Source: a virus
Strand: one strand, 5' to 3'
Length of the DNA stretch: 20,306 nucleotides
IMG/VR virus record: IMGVR_UViG_3300030329_004907
Span: 1-20,306 of that record
The notes below the pieces were generated by a model. The model did no database searches and had not been told where the DNA came from. It saw only the letters and a list, made by a program, of their open reading frames with translations. Position numbers and translations under genes: made by a program. The stretch's first letter is position 1, and every line of letters begins with the position of its first letter. Shown piece after piece: positions 13,336 to 20,305 of this stretch.

Positions 13336-14822
13336 TATTCCTCCGGGTCTTCTTGTGGTGTTGCCTCGGGTGTCGCCTCGGGCGGTAGCTCGAAATTCAG
13401 CCGGATGGGTTCGCCCAGCTCCTCGAGCCCGCGCTCGCGGGCGTATTTGACGGCGCGAATAGTGGCGTCGATGTTCTGCTCGAATTCGCCCTGCCCGCGC
13501 TCGCGGCAGACCCGCATCGGGTTTGAGAAGCCGGCGCCGATTGCGTCGATGTCGCCTTTGATCTCTTGATCCGGTCGCCACCAGGGCGTACCTCTGTGGA
13601 CCCACTCCCAGCGAACGTCCTCGAGGGTCCAGCCGCTCGGCAGATCGAGCTCACCGTCGAGGATGGCGAGCGTCAGGCGCCAGACGGTCCACTTGTCGCG
13701 CAGGTTGCGATGATCCTCGCGGGCTGCCAGGCAGCCGCGGTCATAGGCGAGCTGGTCACTCCTCGACCCGTGCCAGGTCGATTTCTCGCTCGAGTACATA
13801 CTCGGCGAAATGTTGAGAGCCTTCATCGCCGCCTCGAGTGTGTAGTTCATGTAATTCTTGAACTGATCACTCGGCTCGTTACTCTGTAGGAATTTCGCGT
13901 CCTCGCCCGGCAGCAGATCGAGCAGCACGGGCCCGGCCCCAAAATCGACGTCTAGCGCGCTTTTGTCTTCTGGCTGATCCGCGGCAGCGCCGCCCGTGAT
14001 ATCGCCGGCCGATTCCTCGGCGTCCCTGGACAAAACGAGCGAGAAAAATGCTTGGCTTTTGGCTTTCAAAATGGCGAATTCCGAGCTCTCCATCGCGTCT
14101 TTTAGTTGGTTCGCCGCTGAGGCGAGCGGCGAGATCCCGCGCACCTGGTCGAATCGATAGCTCGAGTCGAAAAACCCATAAAGCCACATTCGGCCCCCGC
14201 GGATGTCGCGCGGGTCGACCCAATTCGAGCCGCCTTGGTCCCGGTTCCAGATCGAATAGGCCAGGGTCCGGCCGCTGTCGTTCACCTTGACCCCATTGAC
14301 CCAGCTCGAGCGCGAGCCGCTGCCCTGGGGTTTCTTGACGAAGTTTCGCGAGTCGCTCGGGTTGCGGATCCGGTCGGCCTCGATCGCCATCACCGACCCG
14401 GTGCCTGGGCCGCTGCTGACCTTCAATACGCCGACGTCGCCGTCGATGATCCGGCGAGCCTCGCACAAGCGAAAGAACGACTCGAGCCGATGGCGGCCCG
14501 CAGCGTCGAACCGCTCAGCCCGTCCCAGGTCGGCGACGACCGAGGTCAGGTAGGCGTTAAAACCCTTGTCCTTTGTCGTCGGGGTAAATGAGAAAAAGCT
14601 CGTGTAATCGAGGTGCCTCGCGATCATCCATTTTGCAACCGAGAAGTTGCGCACCAGGTCGCGCGTCGTCGCGGTCAGCTTCTGCCGGCCGTAGGGGTCG
14701 AGCTGTTTCCCCTCGGCCTTGGTCGCGCTGATCGGCGCCGCCCGCCGACCCTTCGAGCTGATCGCGTCGTATCCGTGTTGCTTCGCGCTCTCGGGCACGG
14801 GGCCCGGCTCGTTGCGGCCCAT
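13335..14822 (-). CDS. Portal protein (lambda B-type)
   Basis: 495 residues from ATG 14822, one base after the gpW-like stop. The N-terminus contains 'TATTRDLVRNFSVAKWMIARHLDYT', matching the 'RDL.RN.(S/P)(V/L)A......' helix of lambda-type portals. Further landmarks are 'AERFDAAGRHRLESFFRLCEARRIIDGDVG', 'MAIEADRIRNP', 'DPRDIRGGRMWLYGFFDSSYRFDQVRGISPLASAANQLKDAMESSEF' in fragments, and 'SPSMYSSEKSTWHGSRSDQLAY'. The C-terminus is acidic and Pro-rich ('PEATPEATPQEDPEE'). The dodecameric portal sits at the capsid vertex, nucleates head assembly and passes DNA. Length fits lambda B (533). The gene is coupled to the protease start by TAATG. Confidence 0.93.
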   Translation of the reverse strand: MGRNEPGPVPESAKQHGYDAISSKGRRAAPISATKAEGKQLDPYGRQKLTATTRDLVRNFSVAKWMIARHLDYTSFFSFTPTTKDKGFNAYLTSVVADLGRAERFDAAGRHRLESFFRLCEARRIIDGDVGVLKVSSGPGTGSVMAIEADRIRNPSDSRNFVKKPQGSGSRSSWVNGVKVNDSGRTLAYSIWNRDQGGSNWVDPRDIRGGRMWLYGFFDSSYRFDQVRGISPLASAANQLKDAMESSEFAILKAKSQAFFSLVLSRDAEESAGDITGGAAADQPEDKSALDVDFGAGPVLLDLLPGEDAKFLQSNEPSDQFKNYMNYTLEAAMKALNISPSMYSSEKSTWHGSRSDQLAYDRGCLAAREDHRNLRDKWTVWRLTLAILDGELDLPSGWTLEDVRWEWVHRGTPWWRPDQEIKGDIDAIGAGFSNPMRVCRERGQGEFEQNIDATIRAVKYARERGLEELGEPIRLNFELPPEATPEATPQEDPEE

Positions 14823-14823
14823 C

Positions 14824-15024
14824 TTAAAACCCCGAGGTGAGAATTCTCGAGGCGACCGGGCGGCGGTTACGCTGCACGGAATCGGCCGCTTGCAGGCGGC
14901 GGATCTCCTGCCGCACGCTGGCGAGGTCGATCGTCACGCTGACCCCGTCGACATTCACGGTCGTTGCGCCCGACTCGAGCAGCTCGCGAAGCGTCGCGAG
15001 CTTGGCGGTGTTGTCTTGATCCAT
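14824..15024 (-). CDS. Head-tail connector, lambda gpW-like
   Basis: 66 residues from ATG 15024. The text 'KLATLRELLESGATTVNVDGVSVTIDLASVRQEIRRLQA' (fragments: 'ATLRELLESG', 'VNVDGVSVTI', 'SVRQEIRRL') follows the gpW layout of lambda: helix, a beta hairpin with a 'DG..V' turn, then a second helix. Lambda W is 68 residues. gpW completes the head after packaging and forms part of the connector under the portal. Order terminase, W, portal is the same as in lambda. No obvious ribosome-binding site precedes the ATG, and a double hairpin lies about 45-100 bases upstream. Confidence 0.8.
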   Translation of the reverse strand: MDQDNTAKLATLRELLESGATTVNVDGVSVTIDLASVRQEIRRLQAADSVQRNRRPVASRILTSGF

Positions 15025-15065
15025 GCGGGCGAGTTTCGCGAGATCGCGGTCGCATGGTCAGGCAG

Positions 15066-15086
15066 GAAAAGGCGGGCGGCCTTTTC
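15066..15086. terminator. Short A/T-flanked inverted repeat (second, weak terminator or operator)
   Basis: GAAAAGGC at 15066-15073 pairs perfectly with GCCTTTTC at 15079-15086 around a 5-base GGGCG loop. On the minus strand it reads AAAAGGC-loop-GCCTTTTC, a short terminator-like hairpin right behind the strong one at 15096. The T run is only four bases, so on its own it is weak. It could also be a palindromic protein-binding site or work in both directions. Confidence 0.45.
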
Positions 15087-15095
15087 TGGGCGCAT

Positions 15096-15126
15096 AAAAA
15101 ACCCGCCCGGGTCGATCCCAGGCGGG
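15096..15126 (-). terminator. Rho-independent terminator after the 66-residue gene
   Basis: On the minus strand CCCGCCTGGG is followed by a 5-base loop, then CCCGGGCGGG and TTTTTT: a 10-bp stem with one wobble pair and a six-T run. It begins about eight bases after the stop of the small gene (15134). It should end transcripts coming from the terminase side. Head genes start just below it at 15024. Confidence 0.85.
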
Positions 15127-15133
15127 CGGGGGG

Positions 15134-15334
15134 TTAGTCGGCGGGTACAATGTCGATGATCTTGAACGGCGACCCGAATCCGGTGTACTCCTTTCCTAGT
15201 TCAAACCGGGCCGACGTTACCTCGACGTGGGTCAGCCCCTCGAGTATCCCGCCAGTAAAGAGCCGAGTGACGGTGTTGAGCTCGACGCCGTGCTCGCGGT
15301 AAATGTCGTTTGCTGTTCGTGTGGTCGCTGCCAT
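15134..15334 (-). CDS. Small hypothetical protein bounded by a terminator
   Basis: 66 residues from ATG 15334, with AAAGG about 7 bases upstream. A second in-frame ATG at 15370 would add 12 polar residues but has no ribosome-binding site at normal distance. It contains 'IYREHGVELNTVTRLFTGG', 'THVEVTSARFELGKEY' and ends 'FKIIDIVPAD', an alpha/beta look without Cys or membrane segment. It is preceded by a 167-base AT-rich gap and followed by a strong terminator, so it may be the last gene of the packaging transcript or a single-gene unit. No family recognised. Confidence 0.7.
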   Translation of the reverse strand: MAATTRTANDIYREHGVELNTVTRLFTGGILEGLTHVEVTSARFELGKEYTGFGSPFKIIDIVPAD

Positions 15335-15370
15335 CGTTTCGCCTTTCGTTTTGGGTTGCGTGCTTGCCAT

Positions 15371-15537
15371 GTGTTATATGTTATAAAACCTTATCGGGTT
15401 TTCAATCATAAAACATTGAGATAATCAGAAAAACCCCGCAAACCACTTGTTTTATAGGCTGAAAAACTTTCCAAAAAACTTGGCGATCGGGTTCGAGAGG
15501 GGACCCGCGTCGCCGGTTCTATCCCCTTTTGCCTTGT
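15371..15537 (-). promoter_or_regulatory. AT-rich intergenic region, likely promoter-bearing
   Basis: This 167-base gap is the largest in the interior of the window and is clearly AT-rich for the neighbourhood. On the minus strand it contains TATAAA (about 15455), TTGAAA (about 15404) and two TATAAC boxes just before ATG 15370. TTGAAA-to-TATAAC spacings are 14 and 21, neither ideal for sigma70. A CCAAGTTTTTTGG palindrome lies near 15471-15483. I see no ORF in it. It may drive the small gene and possibly the head operon by read-through. Confidence 0.35.
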
Positions 15538-15846
15538 TCACTCCCAGCTTTTATCAATGCGGGCCTGACCGCAATTGCTGCAGCTGGTACGCCTCAGCAC
15601 GACCCGCGAGAACGGTAGCCGGTAGACCCCGCCGCAGATACAGCGCTCGCCCCGGGTGCCGACCTGCGGGCAGTCGTCGCAGCGGGTCCCGGTGTACTGG
15701 TGGACGGTCGCGTTCCTGTAGGGTTCGCGGTCGGCGCTGCCGCAGGCGTTGCACCTGCTCGCCTCAGCTCGCACGACGTCGCGTTCTTTCGTCTTGGCGC
15801 CCTTGGGCCGGCCTCGTTTCTTGGTCGCGGCTTTTTTCTTGCTCAT
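15538..15846 (-). CDS. Zinc-ribbon protein with AT-hook-like N-terminus
   Basis: 102 residues from ATG 15846, overlapping the TerL stop by four bases (ATGA). The N-terminus is very basic and includes 'KKRGRPKGAK', which fits the AT-hook core G-R-P flanked by Lys/Arg. Four Cys pairs follow: 'CNAC', 'CDDC', 'CICG' and 'CSNC', spaced like one or two zinc ribbons. The layout suggests nucleic-acid binding. Coupling to TerL suggests a packaging-related or late-regulatory role, for example a DNA-binding helper of terminase or a late transcription factor. No named family is certain. Confidence 0.8.
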   Translation of the reverse strand: MSKKKAATKKRGRPKGAKTKERDVVRAEASRCNACGSADREPYRNATVHQYTGTRCDDCPQVGTRGERCICGGVYRLPFSRVVLRRTSCSNCGQARIDKSWE

Positions 15847-17975
15847 AACTGGGTGACCGATCTCCTCCGCTTACGGGTAACGGGCGCGGGCCGGTCGTAG
15901 TCGAGCGACAGGCCGCAGATAGAGGCGGCGACCGTCGCGCCGACCGTGCAGTCGAGCCAGTGATTGTCAGGGCGGCCCGGGTTGAGCCTCCAATCGTCGA
16001 CGACCCCGAACGGGCCGCTCGTCTCGACCTTACTCTCGGCGGTAAGGTGCTCGGCATACAGCCGGTGATTCTCCGCGCCCTCTGGCTGATAGAGCGACAG
16101 GCTGCCAGGGTCGCCGATCGCAGCCGCTAGCCGGTTCATCGTGTACGATTTCCACCAGTTAACGTCGGCGAGAACGTGGCGACAAACTCGCGGCTCGGGT
16201 CGCGGGCTGCGCCAATGGGCCGCCTCGGCCGAGCTCCTCCTCGCGATCGCCGTCGGCAGGTCGCCCGCTGCGGTAGTCCACTCGCGCATCGGTCGCCGCC
16301 CTGGGCCGATATAGCGGCCGTGATAGGGCCACCAGATCGAAGAGTTCCGAGTACAAAAATCATAGACAGTGTCGCGCGACAGCCCCCAGGCCGCATCGAC
16401 CAGCCCGCGGGCGATCGTGTAGCGGGTCGACAGGTCGGCCGCCAGATCGTCGAGCCCGCCGCGGAGTCGCCCCTCGAGCTGCCGCCCTGGGTATTTCTTC
16501 GAGAGCGTGCGCCGCAGGTTCGCGAGCGTATGGTATTGCCCCGGCTGCTCGGGCCAGGTGCCATACTCGACGACCTGCCCGCTCATGCGTTCCGACCAGG
16601 CGCAGACGCAATAATAGAGAGCCTCTTTTTGCACGTCGATAAATGCGGTTGTGACGATCGCCGACGGGTCGACCACCCCGCGCGGCCAGGTGCCCAGCTT
16701 CGCGCTGATCCGGGCCGGTGCGAGCTCGTCGGTCGCGGTCGATCGATGCGCCGCGGCGGGGTCGTTCTGAAACTCCGCAAAGAACGCCTCACGGTCTCGA
16801 TAGTAGCGGTCCATGGCAGATTGCAGGGCCGATAGATCGCCCTCCTCGATCCGCTCAGGCCACGCGACGACCGCGCCGGCGTCCATCGCTTTACGATTCT
16901 TCTTGTAAAACGCGCGGGCCTTCTTGCCAGTCCCGCCGTCGACTAGTTCCTCGTGCCTGAGCTGGGCGTATTGATCCCAGAGCTCGGTATTGATCGGCAT
17001 CGAGTCGATCATCTGGGTTGTGATCCCGCGCCACTCGGGGTGCTTTTCCCGGTCGAGAAACTGGTCGGCGAGATCGCCCGGCTCGATCACGGTGCAGGGC
17101 ATCACGCAAGAGATGCGGCGCTCGCCGGGCCCGCTGAGATACAAGATCTCTGAGTTGATCACGCGCACCCGCTCGTCCGTTTGCGTCGCCGATCGAGCCG
17201 AGCGCCTCGTTTGTGGGTCGTCGATCAGGCAAAACGTCGGGCGGCGAATCTCGCCGTCAGTCCCGAGCGCCATCCCTCGCACGGCGCCAATCAGGCCGGC
17301 GCTTTCCAGGCAGCCGCCCGAGCTGGGCGACCCCTCGACGGTCGGCAGAACGACCCGCTCCGCCTCCCAGAGGATATTAGTCGGGACATTTGCCAGGCGC
17401 TGACCGCGGGCCCGCTGGGTTATGTTGTTGAGCTGCCGTATCGGATAGACCGCCTCAGGAAAATCGGCGAGAAGTTTCGGGTTTGCGCGGAGCTCGCCCT
17501 TGATCGACTCAATTCGCTTCTTTGCGTGCTGCTGCGTCGCGGCGACAATTGCCACGTATTTGTGCCAGCCAAATAGGACGACCAGAATCGCGGCCGATTC
17601 GCAAATCGTCGTTTTTCCAGAGCCGCGCGGCATCGCGACCGCCAATAAGAGCCCTTCGCGGGCTGCCTGCTCGATCGACCCGATGACCTTTTTGTGATCC
17701 CTCGAGAACGGCAGCGAAAACCGCCGCGGAAAATAGATCCTCAGAGCCCGCTCGAGATCGGCCTCGCATTGTTGGCGGCGTTTCTTGTTCTTGATCGCCG
17801 GCAGGGGCCCGATCTCGCGGCCTGCCTCGGCTTCTCGATGATAGCGATCCCGCCAGGCGGCCTGGCGTCGCTTCGCCTTGTCGGCCTTCTGCGCGTCTGT
17901 TTCTGGTTTCCGCTTGCGCGTTGTCGGCGCGGGCGTCGGCTCGCCCCGTTTGCGCGTCTGGTCGGTAGTGAACAT
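15843..17975 (-). CDS. Terminase large subunit
   Basis: 710 residues from ATG 17975, with AGGGGGC about 6 bases upstream. A basic N-terminal arm of about 60 residues precedes the ATPase. Walker A is 'MPRGSGKTT' (Lys121), Walker B is 'FCLIDDPQ' (Asp252, Asp253), and the coupling region follows 'TRRSARSATQTDERV'. The nuclease domain begins around residue 440 with 'TTAFIDVQKEALYYCVCAW' (Asp447), which matches the 'VDVQ...(L/I)....(V/C)..W' start of GpA-type nuclease domains. The enzyme cuts concatemeric DNA and pumps it through the portal. Length fits lambda A (641) plus an N-terminal extension. It is preceded by TerS and coupled to the zinc-ribbon gene. Confidence 0.93.
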   Translation of the reverse strand: MFTTDQTRKRGEPTPAPTTRKRKPETDAQKADKAKRRQAAWRDRYHREAEAGREIGPLPAIKNKKRRQQCEADLERALRIYFPRRFSLPFSRDHKKVIGSIEQAAREGLLLAVAMPRGSGKTTICESAAILVVLFGWHKYVAIVAATQQHAKKRIESIKGELRANPKLLADFPEAVYPIRQLNNITQRARGQRLANVPTNILWEAERVVLPTVEGSPSSGGCLESAGLIGAVRGMALGTDGEIRRPTFCLIDDPQTRRSARSATQTDERVRVINSEILYLSGPGERRISCVMPCTVIEPGDLADQFLDREKHPEWRGITTQMIDSMPINTELWDQYAQLRHEELVDGGTGKKARAFYKKNRKAMDAGAVVAWPERIEEGDLSALQSAMDRYYRDREAFFAEFQNDPAAAHRSTATDELAPARISAKLGTWPRGVVDPSAIVTTAFIDVQKEALYYCVCAWSERMSGQVVEYGTWPEQPGQYHTLANLRRTLSKKYPGRQLEGRLRGGLDDLAADLSTRYTIARGLVDAAWGLSRDTVYDFCTRNSSIWWPYHGRYIGPGRRPMREWTTAAGDLPTAIARRSSAEAAHWRSPRPEPRVCRHVLADVNWWKSYTMNRLAAAIGDPGSLSLYQPEGAENHRLYAEHLTAESKVETSGPFGVVDDWRLNPGRPDNHWLDCTVGATVAASICGLSLDYDRPAPVTRKRRRSVTQL

Positions 17976-17984
17976 AGGCGCCCC

Positions 17985-18320
17985 CTATTTGTTCGCGAGC
18001 TGGTGGATCTCTTTAATCGCCGCCAGCGCGGCCTTGAGCTCGCCCGCCTCGACCATCTTGGCGAACAGCTCGCGCGCGGCGAGATAACACCAGCCGTTCA
18101 GAACCAGCCGGTCAGCGTCGCCGACCTGGGCGAGGTGATCCATGATGGCAGCGAGCACCTTGTCGGCGTTCGCCTTGGGATACTGGGCGGCGAGCAGCTC
18201 GCGAACCTCGCGCTCGTCGCGGCCGCTCAGTAGCCACTTGAGCGCGGCATACCGGGCCGGGTCGTCGGCGACTTTCGCCGGCTTGGCGGGCCGTTTCTTT
18301 TTCGTAACCTCGTTAATCAA
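17985..18320 (-). CDS. Terminase small subunit candidate
   Basis: 111 residues from TTG 18320, with GAGG about five bases upstream and an overlap of eight bases with the preceding gene. A basic N-terminus ('TKKKRPAKPAK') precedes helices 'ALKWLLSGRDEREVRELLAAQYP' (fragment) and 'VLAAIMDHLAQVGD', and a coiled C-terminal helix 'ELKAALAAIKEIHQLA'. Small size, an early helix-turn-helix-like region and position nine bases before TerL support the call. The sequence is not close to lambda Nu1. It would recognise the packaging site. Confidence 0.7.
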   Translation of the reverse strand: MINEVTKKKRPAKPAKVADDPARYAALKWLLSGRDEREVRELLAAQYPKANADKVLAAIMDHLAQVGDADRLVLNGWCYLAARELFAKMVEAGELKAALAAIKEIHQLANK

Positions 18321-18771
18321 TGAACCTCAGCGTATTGTTTGTGTCGGTGTCGGTGTCGACCGTCGGCGGCGGTTGCGGTCGATCGAGCAGGCGATCGAGA
18401 ATCAGGCCGCCCGCCAGCCCTCCGCCGCCCGTTAGCCCCAGCGCGGCCGCCAGTAGCCAGCCCGCAGCCGAGCGGCTCGGGTGGTGGTGGTGGTTCGTTG
18501 TCGTCGGGCTCTGGTACGCGATCACGTCGTCGGCCTCGGGCGGTCGATAGTGCTCGAGATGTTGCGCGAGCTGGGCGTCGGCGAGGGCCTCACTCCTGCG
18601 GTGATTCCTCTGGTCGGTCTGCAGGCCCGCCAGATAGGAAAGAACCCCGAGCGGAGAACGAGGCGCGGTAGGTTTCCCAGCGGGCGAGCTCGGCGACCCG
18701 GTCGAGCCGCTCGCGGGTGTAGGCTCGGCGCTGCTCGAGCCAGTGCTCGACGTCGGGTTCGCTGTCGTCAT
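18313..18771 (-). CDS. Membrane-anchored protein, downstream frame of a split gene
   Basis: 152 codons from ATG 18771. The first 40 residues are Ser/Thr/Pro low-complexity because they are antiphase to the GTG 18784 frame. From about 18645 down the frame looks real: 'LGVLSYLAGLQTDQRNHRR', 'ALADAQLAQHLEHY', a His run, a hydrophobic Gly/Ala/Leu segment (residues 101-127, 'AAGWLLAAALGLTGGGG') and a polar acidic end. The likely true protein joins the upstream frame at a GGGG run (18645-18648). I infer a coiled-coil plus single membrane anchor; function unknown, a lysis-related role is possible but unsupported. Confidence 0.6.
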   Translation of the reverse strand: MTTANPTSSTGSSSAEPTPASGSTGSPSSPAGKPTAPRSPLGVLSYLAGLQTDQRNHRRSEALADAQLAQHLEHYRPPEADDVIAYQSPTTTNHHHHPSRSAAGWLLAAALGLTGGGGLAGGLILDRLLDRPQPPPTVDTDTDTNNTLRFID

Positions 18772-18784
18772 GCGTTGCGCTCAC
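18590..18784 (-). CDS. Upstream frame of split gene, small charged helical protein
   Basis: 64 codons from GTG 18784, whose G is shared with the preceding stop (TAGTG). Residues 1-45 look coding: 'VEHWLEQRRAYTRERLDRV' then 'AELARWETYRAS', a charged amphipathic helix with GC-ending codons. After about residue 45 the frame turns into Gly/Ser/Pro sequence while the +1 frame becomes coding-like. Deleting one G from the GGGG at 18645-18648 would fuse the two into one protein of about 154 residues. Alternatives: programmed +1 frameshift, true overlapping genes, a natural mutation or a sequencing error. Confidence 0.6.
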   Translation of the reverse strand: MSATHDDSEPDVEHWLEQRRAYTRERLDRVAELARWETYRASFSARGSFLSGGPADRPEESPQE

Positions 18785-19038
18785 TAGCTACTGGCTGCGG
18801 GCATGTAGTTTGGATAGATCCCGGCGTTTTTCGATTGTAGGATCGAGTCGGCGAGCCCGTCTTTCTCGAGCAGGTTCTGAGCTGTCGCCGCTACGAGTTT
18901 CTGAGTATGCAGAAAACTCTGTTTCGACTCGGCAGCGACAAAAGCGCTGTTGTCCGTAAACCGTTCGGCGATCTGCTGCAGGCGCTCGATTCTGGTCGCG
19001 TAGTTTTGATCAAGAGTATGTTTCAGGATGTCGTCCAT
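18784..19038 (-). CDS. Small helical protein upstream of terminase
   Basis: 84 residues from ATG 19038, chosen because GAGGAGA lies seven bases upstream. An in-frame ATG at 19095 would overlap the protease and lacks support. The text 'ILKHTLDQNYATRIERLQQI', 'NSAFVAAESKQSFLHTQKLV' and 'AATAQNLLEKDGLADSIL' is helical and Gln/Ala-rich, ending in a short Pro/Tyr tail. No Cys or membrane segment. It follows the protease by 34 bases and is coupled to the next gene. I do not recognise a family. Confidence 0.72.
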   Translation of the reverse strand: MDDILKHTLDQNYATRIERLQQIAERFTDNSAFVAAESKQSFLHTQKLVAATAQNLLEKDGLADSILQSKNAGIYPNYMPAASS

Positions 19039-19072
19039 AGGTCGCGTCTCCTCGGTGTAAATGGTTACAGGA

Positions 19073-20110
19073 TCACTGTCGGGCACGGTTCGCACCTTCC
19101 ACTCGGATTTTGATCGGCTCGCCTAGCGGGCGGGCCTGTCGGTAGACTTTGCCGCGGTCGTGGATCTCGAGCACGACGGGCGGCAGCTGGTCGAGCAGGG
19201 TCGCCAGGTCGACAGCCGGGCCGGCAGGCCCCCGAAACGGCGCCGGGTTGTTTTGCATCCGTACCCAGATCATCGAGGCGATCTTTTCGAGCTGTTCGTC
19301 GGTCACCTCGAGCGCGGGCGATCCCTCGGGCTCGAGCTCGATCTCGGGCTCGATCGGCGTCGATTGCCCAGCGTCGGGCGCGCTGTCGTTTCCTGGTACG
19401 GTGACGACCCCGGGAGCCGGTCGCCAGCCGGGCGGGCACCATCCCGAGCGCAGCCGCTGCCGCCAGCGTCTGAGCCGCTCAGCATGCGGCAGCAGAAACC
19501 GCCGCAGGCGACCACATAACAGGAACGTCGTCGATTCTTGATCCGCTCCCCAGAGATTCCCGATCAGGCGCCCGCGAGCGTCGAAAACGGGGCCCCCAGA
19601 ATCGCCGCTCTGGGCCGCGCCATGGTTCCCGCGCTGCATTCTGCCCCAGTCGAGCATACGGCCGCCTGGGCGACCCACTGCCCGCTGGTAGCGACCGGGC
19701 CGAAAACCAGCCCGGCCGCTCGACCAGCCGCACAAGAACAGAGCCTCGCCCCTGGTCGGGTTTCTGGTGGCTATCTGTACGCCTGCCAGCATTGGCGGGC
19801 GAGCGCTCGTTTCGATTAGGGCCGCGTCCCACTCCGCGAGCAGCGCCACGAGCTGCCAGCCGAACCGCGCGCCGCTGGGAAACTCGGCGACCCCTGCGCG
19901 GGCCTGCTCGCCGTCGAAGAGGTGCCGACAGGTGAGAATCAGCCCGTCTCCCAGGTAACAGCCTGAGCCAATCGAGCTGCCGACCTGCACGCGGCAGACA
20001 TGCCGACCCTGCTCGAGCACCCGGGCCGGAACCTGCGCGACGACCTGGCCCGCGAGTAGCGAGACCAGGATCGCAGCGCAAGCCAGCGACAGCCCTGTCG
20101 GTTTTCGCAT
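19073..20110 (-). CDS. Secreted trypsin-like serine protease
   Basis: 345 residues from ATG 20110; a TTG at 20134 would only add residues in front of a clear signal peptide. Residues 1-25 are a classical signal ('LACAAILVSLLAGQVVAQ'). Residues 35-220 form an S1/HtrA-type protease: 'ILTCRHLFDG' (His63), 'AEWDAALIET' (Asp95) and 'SGDSGGPVFD' (Ser171). An Arg-rich segment follows, then a Pro/Glu linker, a Gly-Pro stretch and 'KVYRQARPLGEPIKIRV' at the end. There is no PDZ domain. Substrate unknown. A phage-encoded exported trypsin fold next to terminase is unusual; it may act in the periplasm or on the cell surface during lysis. Confidence 0.88.
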   Translation of the reverse strand: MRKPTGLSLACAAILVSLLAGQVVAQVPARVLEQGRHVCRVQVGSSIGSGCYLGDGLILTCRHLFDGEQARAGVAEFPSGARFGWQLVALLAEWDAALIETSARPPMLAGVQIATRNPTRGEALFLCGWSSGRAGFRPGRYQRAVGRPGGRMLDWGRMQRGNHGAAQSGDSGGPVFDARGRLIGNLWGADQESTTFLLCGRLRRFLLPHAERLRRWRQRLRSGWCPPGWRPAPGVVTVPGNDSAPDAGQSTPIEPEIELEPEGSPALEVTDEQLEKIASMIWVRMQNNPAPFRGPAGPAVDLATLLDQLPPVVLEIHDRGKVYRQARPLGEPIKIRVEGANRARQ

Positions 20111-20132
20111 CCGTGCCCCCCGTCCTTGGTGC

Positions 20133-20177
20133 AAAAAAGCGGCCCGCGAGAAGGCGAAACGGAAACCCGCGAGCCGC
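20133..20177 (-). terminator. Rho-independent terminator before the protease gene
   Basis: On the minus strand GCGGCTCGCG (20177-20168) pairs with CGCGGGCCGC (20148-20139), a 10-bp stem with one wobble pair and a 19-base loop, followed by TTTTTT at 20138-20133. It ends transcripts of the partial gene upstream. The protease start lies 23 bases below, so that gene needs its own promoter or read-through. Confidence 0.75.
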
Positions 20178-20200
20178 CGCGCGTCGACGATTCTAATTTA

Positions 20201-20305
20201 TCAAAATAGTTCTCTTGTTTCCTGTTTTATCACATCTTTCGCCGTAATCTCGACGATACGAGGCCGCCAGCGACAGCCGACGAAGGGGCCCGCCATCTCG
20301 ACTTT
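20201..20305 (-). CDS. C-terminal end of an upstream gene, cut by window edge
   Basis: An open minus-strand frame enters from the right edge and ends in TGA at 20201-20203 after 34 codons, including 'AGPFVGCRWRPRIVEI' and 'DVIKQETRELF'. The terminator at 20177-20133 lies 23 bases behind the stop, which supports a real gene end. Too little remains to assign a function. Confidence 0.55.
   Translation of the reverse strand, partial: KVEMAGPFVGCRWRPRIVEITAKDVIKQETRELF

Noticed and set aside
13336-13605. N-terminal extension of the protease/scaffold ORF
   Set aside because: Arg-rich antiphase to the portal gene; ATG 13335 has a GGAGG at ideal distance and couples with the portal stop.
18481-18497. 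GTGGTGGTGG run as a microsatellite or regulatory site
   Set aside because: Encodes a His run inside the membrane-protein frame; explained by coding sequence.
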